Assembly: GCF_003255815.1 (NCBI RefSeq)
Contig: NC_037683.1
Span: 80,905,790-80,969,789, forward strand
Length of the DNA stretch: 64,000 nucleotides
Direction of reading: 5' to 3'
Source of the DNA: Theropithecus gelada
Taxonomy: Eukaryota > Chordata > Mammalia > Primates > Cercopithecidae
Below the pieces are notes generated by a model, which saw nothing but the letters and a program-made list of their open reading frames with translations, was not told the origin of the DNA and ran no database searches. Shown here piece after piece: positions 36,880 through 47,485 of this stretch (its first letter is position 1; each line of letters begins with the position of its first letter). Both the position numbers and the translations under genes were made by a program.

Positions 36880-37173
36880 GGCCGGGCGCGGTGGCTCAAG
36901 CCTGTAATCCCAGCACTTTGGGAGGCCGAGACGGGCGGATCACGAGGTCAGGAGATCAATACCATCCTGGCTAACACGATGAAACCCCGTCTCTACTAAA
37001 AAAATACAAAAAACTAGCCGGGTGTGGTGGCGGCGCCTGTGGTCCCAGCTACTCGGGAGGCTGAGGCAGGAGAATGGCGGGAACCCGGGAGGCGGAGCTT
37101 GCAGTGAGCTGAGATCCGGCCACAGCACTCCAGCCCGGGCGACAGAGCGAGACTCCGTCTCAAAAAAAAAAAA
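36880..37173 (+). mobile_element. AluYR-type element (Old World monkey signature)
   Basis: A near-intact young Alu. The diagnostic forms are ggctcaagcctgtaatc, gaatggcgggaacccggg and gagatccggccac. I associate this combination with cercopithecid Alu subfamilies. It inserted into the tail of the previous Alu, and its own A tail runs into the assembly gap. Confidence 0.9.
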
Positions 37174-37270
37174 NNNNNNNNNNNNNNNNNNNNNNNNNNN
37201 NNNNNNNNNNNNNNNNNNNNNNNNNNNNNNNNNNNNNNNNNNNNNNNNNNNNNNNNNNNNNNNNNNNNNN
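37174..37270. other. Assembly gap (97 N)
   Basis: The run of N is bounded by A-rich sequence on both sides, so it lies within or near Alu poly-A. Any reading frame across it is meaningless. Confidence 1.
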
Positions 37271-37275
37271 ACAAA

Positions 37276-37311
<36 letters not shown>

Positions 37312-37320
37312 GAAAGAAAA
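37271..37320 (+). repeat. A-rich / (GAAAA)n tail sequence
   Basis: A poly-A run grading into gaaaa and gaaa units probably belongs to the tail of one of the two preceding Alus. Confidence 0.8.
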
Positions 37321-37507
37321 TTCTTTTGACCTTTCTGGACCTATGTATCGCCCAAACAGAAGAAATAATATGTTAACATGTTCAAGGATAAACTACAATC
37401 CAGAAACTTTTCACCAAAAATTACTAAACAACATCAACCGAAATAAGACCTTTCCAAGCATGATCAGCATTGCCCTCTTGTACTATTTTTGTAGAAATAA
37501 AAATGAT

Positions 37508-37601
37508 ACTCTGGAGGCTAAGGCAGGAGGATCACTTGAGCCTAGGAGCTGGAGTCCAGCCTGGGCAACATAGTGAGATCCTCATCTCAAAAAAAGAAAA
37601 A
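37508..37601 (+). mobile_element. Alu-related fragment
   Basis: The sequence ctggaggctaaggcaggagg to agcctgggcaacatagtgag matches a short piece of an old Alu arm. It is missing the middle of the arm and has an A-rich end. Confidence 0.75.
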
Positions 37602-37721
37602 AGCTGAAACCACCCTTAGAATTGCTGAACATGCTTAGAGAAGGTACTGTGCTCCTCTGTGGACTTTCCATTTTTGCCTTCTATCCCAGGGTGTTTCAGA
37701 GAAGACACAGATGAAGTACAA

Positions 37722-38205
37722 GGTTGTCAGATTTAGCAAATAAAAATACAGGATGCTGAATTAAATTTAGGCCGGGGATGATGACTCATGCCTGTAATCG
37801 TAACACTTTAGGAGGGTGAGGCAGGTAGATCACTTGAGATCAGGAGTTTGAGACCAGCCTGGCCAACATAGCGAAACCCCATCTGTACTAAAAATACAAA
37901 AAATTAGCCAGGCTTGGTAGTGTGCACCTGTAGTCCCAGCTACTCAGGAGGGTGAGGCACAAGAATCTCTTGAACCTGGGAGGTGGAGGTTGCAGTGAGC
38001 CAAGATCACACCACTGCACTCCAGCCAGGACAACAGAGACTGTCTCCAAAAATAAATAAATAAATAAAAATAAATAAATAAAATTTAAATTTCAGAAACA
38101 ATTCTTAGTAGAATAAAATATTCATATAACATGCTTATACTAAACATTTGTTGTTGTACATCTTAAACTTAAATTTAACGGAGTGTCCTATATTTTATCG
38201 CGAAA
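37722..38205 (+). mobile_element. Palindromic medium-reiterated element split by an Alu
   Basis: The left side gatttagcaaataaaaatac, aggatgctgaattaaattt is matched in inverse by aaatttaacggagtgtccta, tattttatc on the right. Further inner inverse similarity exists. This looks like an old foldback DNA element. An AluS lies inside it at 37770-38083. Confidence 0.65.
37770..38083 (+). mobile_element. AluS element with (AAAT)n tail
   Basis: The dimer starts ggccggggatgatgactcat. Its tail is an (AAAT)-type microsatellite at 38049-38083. The flanks ttaaattt and aaatttaaattt overlap as a possible duplication. Confidence 0.93.
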
Positions 38206-40182
38206 TCTTAATAAAGTGATTGCACGTGTTGGGCCGACCAACCTGGCAAAAACAAACTACTGGGCTGATTTGGGGATAATCTCTCCTTCTCCAGGAGTCA
38301 AAGCCAATGGAAAGCTTCTGGCTCCTCTACTGCCCCTAGAGGTCAAGTGCCATACACCTGTGATTGTTTCCTTTGCTGCCTTAAGAAGCTCAGACCTGGC
38401 TGAGGTTAATCATCTCTAGTAAGAAGACACTGCAACTAAGAGGCAGAGGGTATGGCTAGGAAGGATATGTTAACCTCTGCATTTCAAGTGAGGAAATCCC
38501 TAACCCAGATTTTATGCAAGTATACAAGGGGGAGAGATACTGGATTCAATGTAGAGCCAGGTGTTTAAATACCACAAAATGATTCTCTAACAATCCTGCT
38601 ACACTTAACAGAGAATTTTAAAATATGTGTGTTAAGCAGATGATCATGGGACTGCAGAGCCGGCTGTTGTCTCTGAATATTATTTTTTTATGGAGCTCAT
38701 TTTTAATATCGGCATTTTTAGCGTGAATGTAAATAAACCTGATCATGCAATAAATTCAGTGTGCTCTTTTATTTTGCAGATTTAAGCTAAAACACCATCA
38801 ATCTCTTGGAAGCAGCACCTTTCAGTATAACACTAGGCAGCACTAGGATTTTGATACCCACTAAAAAAAGTAATAAAGAAACCACTGACTTCACAGACCT
38901 CCCCAAGCAGATGTGCTCAACAGGACAGGCAAGATGCTCCACAATGGGTGGCAACAGTTGTATGGGTTTCTCCTCTTTGCCCTCCTATCAAAGGGGCATT
39001 CCAATGTACCACAATACTCTCAGGAAAAAGTGTTCCAAGTTTTCATAAGAAAGGATGGCAAATATGATCGCTTCACACACAGCAAAATCAAAGCTGCTTC
39101 TAAACTGAAATAACCATCTACTCTAGTTCCCCCCGAAGATTCCATTTATGCCAATTTCAATGGACAACAGTTTGGAAGGTACATAAAATCTGGTCACCAT
39201 TCTTTACACCAGGAAGCGCATTTGGAACCTGACCTCAGCATCTATTGTATACCCTGTGTATATGGGCAAGATGGGAAGTATATGCCTATATATAAATATA
39301 AATACATATAAAGCTAACTTTCAGTGTTCAGAAAACAAAAGCTATCCCCATATAACAGCCAAATTCTGACATAACTCAATTTGGACACCTCATCTGGTGT
39401 GCACTGCACTCATTCCTAGTGTAAACCCCACCGCGCCGGGCAATGATATACTGTAATGTCACATCGCAATCTGGATTTACTATAAAGGGCCGCTGACGAG
39501 CTTCAAAGCAGTAAACATTGCAGCGAGGTGTATTTCACACTGAGCTGGTTTTTATGAAGAACACTTCACCGCCCAGGCACGGCACCTGGATGATGAATGG
39601 TGAAAGATGCATGACAAGCTTCATCATTGTTTGTAAATCTTAACTGTTCCTGCTCACTAACTCTGGAGGCAATTTTCAAAGACAGCGGCCGACAGAAGGA
39701 CAGCACAGCTTTCCTGAAGGTTATTCAAGTTGTACTTGGCCTGGGCCGTGCCTCTGAAGAGGTAAGCAGGGAAAATAAACTCCAGAAGTACTCCACACCA
39801 TCCCTGAAAAAAATCGCTAGGGCCCTGTGGATTCAGGTCAGATTCAAATGAGGAAATGTTATGAGTGATGATGCTGGAAGCTCTAACCCAACTGGCTACT
39901 GTCACACCCAAGGAGGGCCCAACAGACACACACCAGTTCTCCAGGATGTTTAAATACAAATGGTCTCTAAACGAGTAACAGAAACTGGCCAACTTGATTT
40001 GTGATGTGCCCACAAGAGAATTGGGTCCCTCTACTGAGCAGGCAGGTAGGGAACTCACTGTCACACCTGAATCCCATGAAGATAACATCAGCATTGAAAA
40101 CACTGACAAACAATGTTTTCTAGTAATTGTGTTCAACCTGGCTATGTCAGAGCATTTAGGAATTTCTAAAATGTAGTTTCCA
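38206..40182. other. Unique intron with a CpG-retaining block
   Basis: No repeat or exon is recognised. The segment at about 39400-39700 keeps CpGs (caccgcgccgggcaatg, ggccgctgacgagc, gcggccgac) and contains forkhead-like words (gtaaaca, tgtttgtaaa). The minus-strand open frame 39657-40253 is partly simple repeat and is not supported as a gene. Confidence 0.45.
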
Positions 40183-40186
40183 GAGC

Positions 40187-40225
<39 letters not shown>
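40187..40225 (+). repeat. (CT)n microsatellite
   Basis: Almost pure CT dinucleotides with one ccct interruption. On the DMRT1 strand it reads (GA)n. Confidence 0.95.
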
Positions 40226-40229
<4 letters not shown>

Positions 40230-41055
40230 CTCTAGGCTGCAATTTTTAGCCACAATGAACTGAATCTATAGCTTTTAAAGAATAAATTAAAGATGTAAAA
40301 GCAATCTCATGATAAGCTACTGACAGACTAGGTGAAGATTAAATAACATCTTCCTCAAAAATTATCTGAGGAAAACTGCCAGGCCTGTTAGTCACAGTAA
40401 TTTAACAATAAAATAACAGGTAGAATATGTAATCACTTAACAGCTGATGCCCACAGGGAAAAAAGAGAATAAATATTTTTGAAAGTAGTTCATTGTGTTT
40501 CTATTTGCACTTATGATTTCAAAGCTAATCACTAGTCATTTAATTTTGTGATTTCTGCCCTTATCAAATATTAACCCTTCCACTTGACTCTCTCTTATTA
40601 AATAAAAGGAAAATTCAAATATAACCACAAAATTAAAAGTGACTTTACTGTGCTCATAAAAGTATCTTAAAGTTTATACTGAGCTTTGGGAATAGCCATG
40701 TAAAGAGAAATACCACACCTGATATGCCGAAGGGTTTCAGTTTGCTTCTGAGTTTTTAACTATGACACAAATGTGCTACAGAAAGACACCCCCAGATGGG
40801 GGCATTTCTGCCTAAGGTATGTGGTAACAGAGCAGGTTTTGGAATCTCATCATTACAGCTAAAGAAATTGCATCCATGCCTTTAGTCCCTGCAAACAGAA
40901 TATTCCCAAGTGCATTCTCAACCCCAATCACAGCCCATTTCCTTAAAAATACTTAAGACAGGAGGGTGCTTGACTGTAGCCCAGTGAGGCCTTAGATAAA
41001 CGGCATCATCACTGAGCTTCAGTTCCTCCATGTGCCACACGGGAACAGGACCCCT
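40230..41055. other. Unique intronic sequence
   Basis: No gene or repeat is recognised. Confidence 0.4.
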
Positions 41056-41059
41056 CCTT

Positions 41060-41180
41060 TCCCCCACCTAACAGGCATTGTCTCTATGCTTCAATATCCT
41101 CATCTGTAAAATGGGGATAATAGCATTATTCAGAGAATTAAATGAGTTACACACAGAGTGGTCAGACATTGTCTTACAGA
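41060..41180 (+). repeat. MIR SINE fragment
   Basis: The order ttcaatatcctcatctgtaa, aatggggataatagc and attaaatgagtta is the MIR core and tail. Confidence 0.75.
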
Positions 41181-42490
41181 CACTGGAGGAGCTGGACATG
41201 TGTTTGTAAGAGAAGAAAAAGAAAAGGAAGGAAATGAACAGAAAAACACAGGATATACTAGACAAAAGAGCGCCCAGGAAAATGATTCAGGATCTGAGTT
41301 CGTAGGCTGACTCCTCCTCTTAAACACTAGCAACAAGGCTTAGAGGAAGCCACGGCACTCTGCCTGCACACCCACCCTCTGCTAAGTGTGAATACGGAAT
41401 AAGCACCTCTGACCCTCCGGCGGGGCTGCATTCTTAATCAAAATACCAGTCGCATATAAAGAACTAAGTCCCTAAAATTCAAGTTTTCCAAAGGGAAGAT
41501 TCTACATGGCATAAATCCAAGATGTCTGTGGCCTGGGGACAGTACCCCATGTTTGTTGGTGTCTGATTTATTTCACCGAATGCCTCACTGGAATACCCAA
41601 CTCCAGGTAGATGAGGAATGAACAGAAAAGATTCCACAGTTGGTTTCTTACTCATTTAAGAAACGACAAACCATCCCGGCGGTCATCTGAGAACATTGCA
41701 CGATGGCAGGCACCTGGAGGAGTACAAAGCTGACCCTCCGTGTGGGCACACACCCTGATAATTCTTGCTAACGTGCTGCACTGAATGGACCTTATCCTTA
41801 CATGAGTGAGTCTGACCTCCCTAAGGTAGGCCCCTGGGCAGTGCCTGCTATTTCCAGACTACAGCCTGGAGGAGGTCTTGTCAAACGGAGGACACATTAG
41901 GAGCCCCACGGCTCTCAATCTTGCCCACAGTTTGCCTTGTGGGGTGCTCTTTATATGGAGAAAGAGAAAGATTTGAAGGAAAGACAGAAATCTGCTTGTC
42001 CTCATCCAACAGCATGTCAGCTTGCTTCTGTACTATCCTTTAGGCATAAAGGGACCTGCTGGTGTTCTTCACATTCCCTGTAAAGCACCGGTGTGTTTTA
42101 CTCAGCAAACATATCATAAGTGTAATATATTAAAAATACATCTTTAAAGCTGCCATTTCCAAATGTTTATTATCTGCTTAAAATTAGTATGCTCCATCTT
42201 CCTCACTCTGCAGACCATGATGTCTAGCTAATTTCAAGAATCATGATACACATACGCTTAGCCCTCCTTAATGATAGTAATCATTTCCATCTGTACAGCC
42301 CACTGCCAGGCACCTGCTGAAATAGAAAGATACATGAGCCATGGTAAAAGGTCTACATACAAGAATATGAGAGTTGACAGATTCTGCCATACTTTTACAT
42401 AATTCCTTATGCGATCCATATATATAAAAAATACGTCTGTTATTATTGTTTTCCACTTTTCAGATGTAACTGAAGCTCTAAGGGATTGAT
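41181..42490. other. Unique intronic sequence
   Basis: Nothing is recognised apart from ordinary intron. Confidence 0.4.
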
Positions 42491-42492
42491 CA

Positions 42493-42806
42493 GGCCAGGC
42501 GCAGAGGCTCACGTCTGTAATCCCAGCACTGTGGGAGGTTGAGGTGGGCAGATCACTTGAGGTCAGGAGTTCAAGACTAGCCTGGCCAACATGGAGAAAC
42601 CCCGTCTCTACTAAAAATACAAAAGTTAGCTGAGTGTGGTGGTGCACACCTGTAATCCCAGCTACTCAGGAGGCTGAGGTAGGAGAATTGCTTGAACCTG
42701 GGAAGCAGAGGTTGCAGTGAGCCCAGATCATGCCATTGCACTCCAGCTTGGGAGACAGAGCCAGACTCCATGTAAAAAGAAAAAAAAAAAGAGAGAGAGA
42801 GAGAGA
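42493..42806 (+). mobile_element. AluS element with 9-bp target-site duplication and (GA)n tail
   Basis: The dimer starts ggccaggcgcagaggctcac. Its tail ends in (GA)n at 42791-42806. The direct repeat gattgatca is found at 42484-42492 and 42807-42815. Confidence 0.95.
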
Positions 42807-42815
42807 GATTGATCA

Positions 42816-44184
42816 TCTTATTACTGGCTCCAGAGCTGGGGACCTGAGCAAGACCTCGTCTCCTGGGATAGCTCCGACGCCCTTCCATTCACTGGCCTTG
42901 TTGCCACTGAAAGCCCCACTTACTTCTCTGTTCCAAGTTAAAGCTGAGGACAAAATAGTCACGTAAGGAAAATAGATTTACCTACAAAGTGCCCTTTTCT
43001 TTGAAATTTAGCAAATAATAAGTCATTTCTAAAGTGTCAAGTTTAAATTAAACTCAACATTTTCTAAATGTTGCATAAAACACATTCAGCTTTCCTTAAA
43101 GCAGAGAAACACACGGGTTGATGTTTTTCCCTCCTACTGGCTGAGAAATACAGCTCAGGGCAGGAGGCACAACGACAAACACAGCCCTCCAAGTCCTTGC
43201 CCCACTGTCCTTCGTGCCAGAGCCAAACTCTACAACATGTCGAAAGCATCATTTTCCCTTACAAGAAGAGCTATGTGAAATGCCCACATAGCCCTCGCAG
43301 GAAAAACTGGGGAAAGTCATGATAACACCTGCCATCTTTTACCTGCATTTTGTGATTATTGAGCCTGTTTGCACATCAGACACCATTTCATCCTCACAAT
43401 ACTGGCGTGGCCTCCACAGAGCCAACGTCCTCACCCTCTCTCAGCAGGTAGGGAAACCGAGGCTCTCAGGGAAGCATCTGGTACTGCCACATAACCTGCT
43501 AAGTCAGGGGTCCCATTTAGATTCCACATACAGAATTCTCTACCACCCCACATGGCCACTTGTCACAGAATGTTGCCTCACCTCACATAAAGGGCACTTT
43601 TGGCATTCTGGATCAAGAGCAAGTAGATCTGAGGGCGCTCCCAACACAGGGAAGAACCTCAGTGTTCTCACCTGCAAACTGGGGAGGTGCAGCCAGATGA
43701 CCTTCCCTAAAAGTCCAACTCTGACGTGCAGCATTAAGCAAGTCCACTCCCTGAGGTGCAAGCTACCCATTTTGCATGCAGTCCTGGTCATCATGAAGGA
43801 CAGGCCTATGGTTATCAGTGAAATCAGGCACTGCTAGACTCCCTGGTCCACGGCATTGTTAACGCCAAATGGATTCGAAGAGTCGTATTTGGGAGCAGAG
43901 AGGCTTCTGCAAGCTGCTCACACATCACAGAGGAGCATGAAGCCTTCACCTGCACGGAGCCCGTCACTGCCGGTGGCCACCTGACCTTTGGGTAAAATGT
44001 AGATGCTCTGCACTCGCTTCACGGAGCTGCTGGCAGCCTCTGTGTGTTACATGAGTAATACATGAACACTCCATGATCTGTAAGAAGCACCTCAAATGTT
44101 TCTTTCTCCTGAAAAGAGTGCAGCTTGGATGTGAAGGAAGGCTGAGGTTGCACGGGAGGCTGCCACTCTGAGTCGGAACCAAAA
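42816..44184. other. Mostly unique intron, possible MIR
   Basis: At 43385-43520 the words ttcatcctcacaatactg and ggtagggaaaccgaggctc hint at a reversed MIR. The 172-codon frame at 43319-43837 has no recognisable product. Confidence 0.4.
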
Positions 44185-44203
44185 GAAATAAGGCACCATT
44201 TCT

Positions 44204-44311
44204 TTTTTTTTTTTTTGAGACGAAGTCTTGCTCTGTCTCTCACACTGGAGTGCAGTGGCGCGATCTCAGCTCACTGCAAGCTCCGCCTCCCGGGTTCAAG
44301 CCATTCTCCTG
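44204..44311 (-). mobile_element. 5'-truncated AluY with perfect 19-bp target-site duplication
   Basis: Only about 108 bp from the 3' end of an AluY is present, from the T tract through gcaagctccgcctcccggg to ccattctcct. The repeat gaaataaggcaccatttct is identical at 44185-44203 and 44312-44330. The perfect duplication and AluY type indicate a relatively recent insertion. Confidence 0.97.
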
Positions 44312-44330
44312 GAAATAAGGCACCATTTCT

Positions 44331-44827
44331 AACTTTTAAACCGAGATCACAAAATAAATAGACAAACATATCTAAGTGGATTACCTTCATCTGAAACCTA
44401 AACCTTTTTGCAGGTGTTGGCCAACCATGTACTCCAGCAACTTATACTCAAGAATTCAACATGCACAGAACGATGTCTGTTCTCAGATGTGCAGTACCAC
44501 CCACCTCTAGACAGAGGTACATCTGTTAAAACAGAGGGGCTTGCTGTGGAGATGTCTCTTCATCCCCAGTTGGGGAAGCATCATTTCAAAGCTGTTCCTA
44601 CTGTCGCTTCCCGAACAGCTTGCATCTGTTACTATGAAGCGGCCACACTCAGATAAACCAACCCTCCATGTGAGCACTAGACAAGTGATCTTCAAACAGT
44701 CTATGGAGGGGGAGGGACCTGCTTTAATTTTTTTTTTTTTTCTTTCAGTTTCTAACGTACTGTGGTCTGGTACTTTGGCAAAATACAATAAAAATGAATT
44801 ACTAGAGCCCCCCCAAACTTTTTTCTT
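44331..44827. other. Unique intronic sequence
   Basis: No gene or repeat is recognised. A T tract lies at 44727-44741. Confidence 0.4.
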
Positions 44828-45112
44828 GGCCAGGTATGGTGGCTTACACCTACAATCCCAGCATTTTAGGAGGCTGAGGTAGGAGGATCGCATGAGCCCA
44901 GGAGTTCAAGACCAGCCTGGGCAATATGGCAAAACTCTGTCTCTACAAAAAAAAAAAAAAAAAAAAAAGAAAGAAAGAAATTAGCTGGGCATTGTGGTGC
45001 TCACCTGTAGTCCTAGCTACCCGGGAGGCTGAGGTGGGAGGATCACTTGAGCCTGGGAGGTTGAGGCTATAGTGAGCTATGACTGCACCCCTGCACGCCT
45101 GCCTGTGCTACA
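44828..45112 (+). mobile_element. AluJ element
   Basis: A diverged dimer starts ggccaggtatggtggcttac. The poly-A linker is expanded with gaaagaaagaaa, and the right arm ends about ctacaaagctgg. Confidence 0.9.
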
Positions 45113-45154
45113 AAGCTGGAGGGCTGTGTCGTGATGCAGTGCTGGATGCAGTGT

Positions 45155-45372
45155 GGGTCTCAGGGCCTCGCTCTGTCACCCAGGCTGGAGTGCAATGGTG
45201 TGATCATAGCTCACTGCAGCCTGAAACCCCTGGGCTCCAGCGATCTTCCTGCCTCACCCTCCCAAGTAGTCAAGTACTCAGAACTAGAGGCGCGTGCCAC
45301 CAAACCCAGCTAATTTTTTTTTTTATTTTTTTTTTGTAGAGATGGGGTCTCACTATGTTGCTCAGGCTGGAA
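45155..45372 (-). mobile_element. Partial AluJ in inverted orientation
   Basis: A reversed Alu starts gggcctcgctctgtcaccca without its own T head. It runs to actatgttgctcaggctgga, where the left arm is cut short against L1. Confidence 0.88.
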
Positions 45373-45375
45373 ACT

Positions 45376-46035
45376 ATTTTTTTTAAATAGAAAACAAGTG
45401 TTGGCAAGGATGTGGTGAAATTGGAACCCTCATATATTATGGTAAGAATGTAAAACGATGCAGCTGCTGTGAAAAAGAGTAACGTGTTCCTCAAAAATTA
45501 AATACAGACTTACCATAGAACCCAGCGATTCCACTTCCAGGCATATACCCAGAAGTAGTGAAATCAGACATTCAAACAAAGACTGGTACACAAACGTTCA
45601 AAGCAGCACTATTCACATTAGCCAAAAGGAGGAAACAACCCAATATCCGATGAATGGCTGAACAAAATGTGATCTCTCCATCCATACCATGGAATGATAC
45701 TGAGCCACAAACAGGAATGAAATACTCATCTCTATGACAGTGTAGCTGAATCACGAAAACATTTAAGTTAAGCGAAGCAAGACACAAAAGGCTACATATT
45801 ATGAGATTCCATTCCAGAACAGGCAAATCCATAGAGACAGAAAGCAGATTAGTGATTACCAGGGGGCTGGAGGAGGGAAGATGGGGGGTTTCCTTTTGGG
45901 GTGATGAAAGTGCCTTGGAACCAGATAGAGGTAACGGTTGCCCAACTCTGTGAATGTACCAAATGCCACTGAATTGGACACTTTAATTATGGTTAATCAT
46001 GTTAGGTGGATTTCACCTCAATTAAAAATAGACTA
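45376..46035 (+). mobile_element. L1M 3' end
   Basis: Ordered L1 phrases are gttggcaaggatgtggtgaa, ccagcgattccacttccagg, aagcagcactattcacatta, agtgattaccagggggctgg and ccactgaattggacacttta. It is 5'-truncated. Confidence 0.92.
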
Positions 46036-46099
46036 CTAGAAAAATGAAAGACAAAAAAGATAAGCCCCAATATTTTATTAGACTCAACAGACAAAACTG

Positions 46100-47485
46100 C
46101 TCTATCAAATTGCTGTAAAGTTTGTTTCCTCTTTATTTCTCATCGCCCCTCTTAAGACAAGTAACAAAGCACCCCCAGACCCACATCAGACCATGGTCCC
46201 CACTCCGCAGACCCTTGGATCCCACCCCACCTGGCTTGCTCAGGGTCATGCCTACAGCAATTGTGACCCCACGCACTCTGTGTATCCACAAATTCTTCCT
46301 CTATTGGGATCACCTCATCAGCATACAAGCCTATTATAAAATCTCTCTTCTTTAAAGAAAGAGCCAAGGCCCTTCCTTGAACTCACTTCCCCACGGGTTG
46401 ATGCCCCATCCCACTATTCCTCTTACGCAAAACTCCTGAAGAGCTGCCTGTACTCACTGCCCCAGTTCTTCTCTCCCATGCACTCCTGAATACGCAGGCA
46501 GGCTTTGGTTCTCACCTCCCACCAAAGTGGCCACTAAGAAGTTCATTGATCACTTCCAACTTGCAACAGCCGACGGTCAATTCCAGTCCTCATCTCATTT
46601 GACCTATCAGCACTCTTTGGCTCTCATTAAAATCCTTTAATTTGGCTTCTAAGGCACCACTCACCCACAGTTTCTAAGGCACCACTCACCCACAGTTTCC
46701 CTCCTGTCTCACAGGCTGCTCCTCTTCCCTCTTTTCTTTGCTAGTCCTCCTCATCTACAGGGCCATAAACATTGGAGACATGCAGGGCTCAGTCCTTGGT
46801 CCTTTATTCTACACCTACATTCATCTCTCCAAATGATCTCATCACATTGACTTCAAATAACACCTATGCACTGAACCCCTAAATCTTCATCTCCAGCAGA
46901 GATACTTCCCCTCCACCACAGACTCCACACATCCAACTCCTAATCAACAATCCACTTGGGTGGTTCATGGACATCTCAAACTTCACACATGCAAAGTTAA
47001 ACTCGTAATGCACACAAACTTGTTTCTCCTATAGTCTTCTTTACCTCAATAATTGGAAACTCCAATCTTCCATTTGGTCAGGTCAAAAATTAAGGAGTCA
47101 TCCTTTGCTCCTCTCTTCCTGTCCAATCCAAAGCCCAACAGCAAATCTTGTTGGTTCTGTCTTCAAAATATATCCAGAATTCGACCACCCATTATCACCA
47201 CCACGCTCCCACCCTTACTCAGCCACCATCTTCTTTTGCCAGAATTACTGCCATCACCTTCTAATTGGCCTCTCAGCTTCCACTCTTGCATCCCTATAGT
47301 CTATAAGAAAACAGTCATTAGGGTGATCATTTAAAAGCACAAGACAGACAAATCACCCTGTGCTTGAACCCTCCTATGGCTCCCCATCTCACTTGAAATA
47401 AAAGTCTAATTGTTGCAATAGCGTACAAAGACCTGCACAATCTGACTCCACCATCTCTCTGACCTACCCACTTAACATTTTTCAG
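46100..47485 (+). mobile_element. Decayed LINE2-like reverse-transcriptase region
   Basis: The stretch gcagggctcagtccttggtc corresponds to the QGSVLGP-type motif of CR1/LINE2 reverse transcriptase. It is followed by LINE2-like ggacatctcaaacttcacac, caaaatatatccagaattcg and tatggctccccatctcactt. All frames are broken. The family call is from memory of the consensus. Confidence 0.6.
46647..46696 (+). repeat. Perfect 25-bp tandem duplication
   Basis: The unit ttctaaggcaccactcaccc plus acagt occurs twice in direct succession (46647-46671 and 46672-46696) with no mismatch. Confidence 0.97.

Noticed and set aside
37022..37573. Open frames spanning the run of N
   Set aside because: They are translations of Alu, poly-A and unknown bases, and have no meaning.
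39657..40253. 198-codon open frame on the minus strand
   Set aside because: The longest frame in the window. Part of it is translated (GA)n giving RERERE, and the rest shows no domain, splice context or similarity I recognise. Treated as chance.
43319..43837. 172-codon open frame, plus strand
   Set aside because: Contains MIR-like sequence and no recognisable domain. Likely chance.
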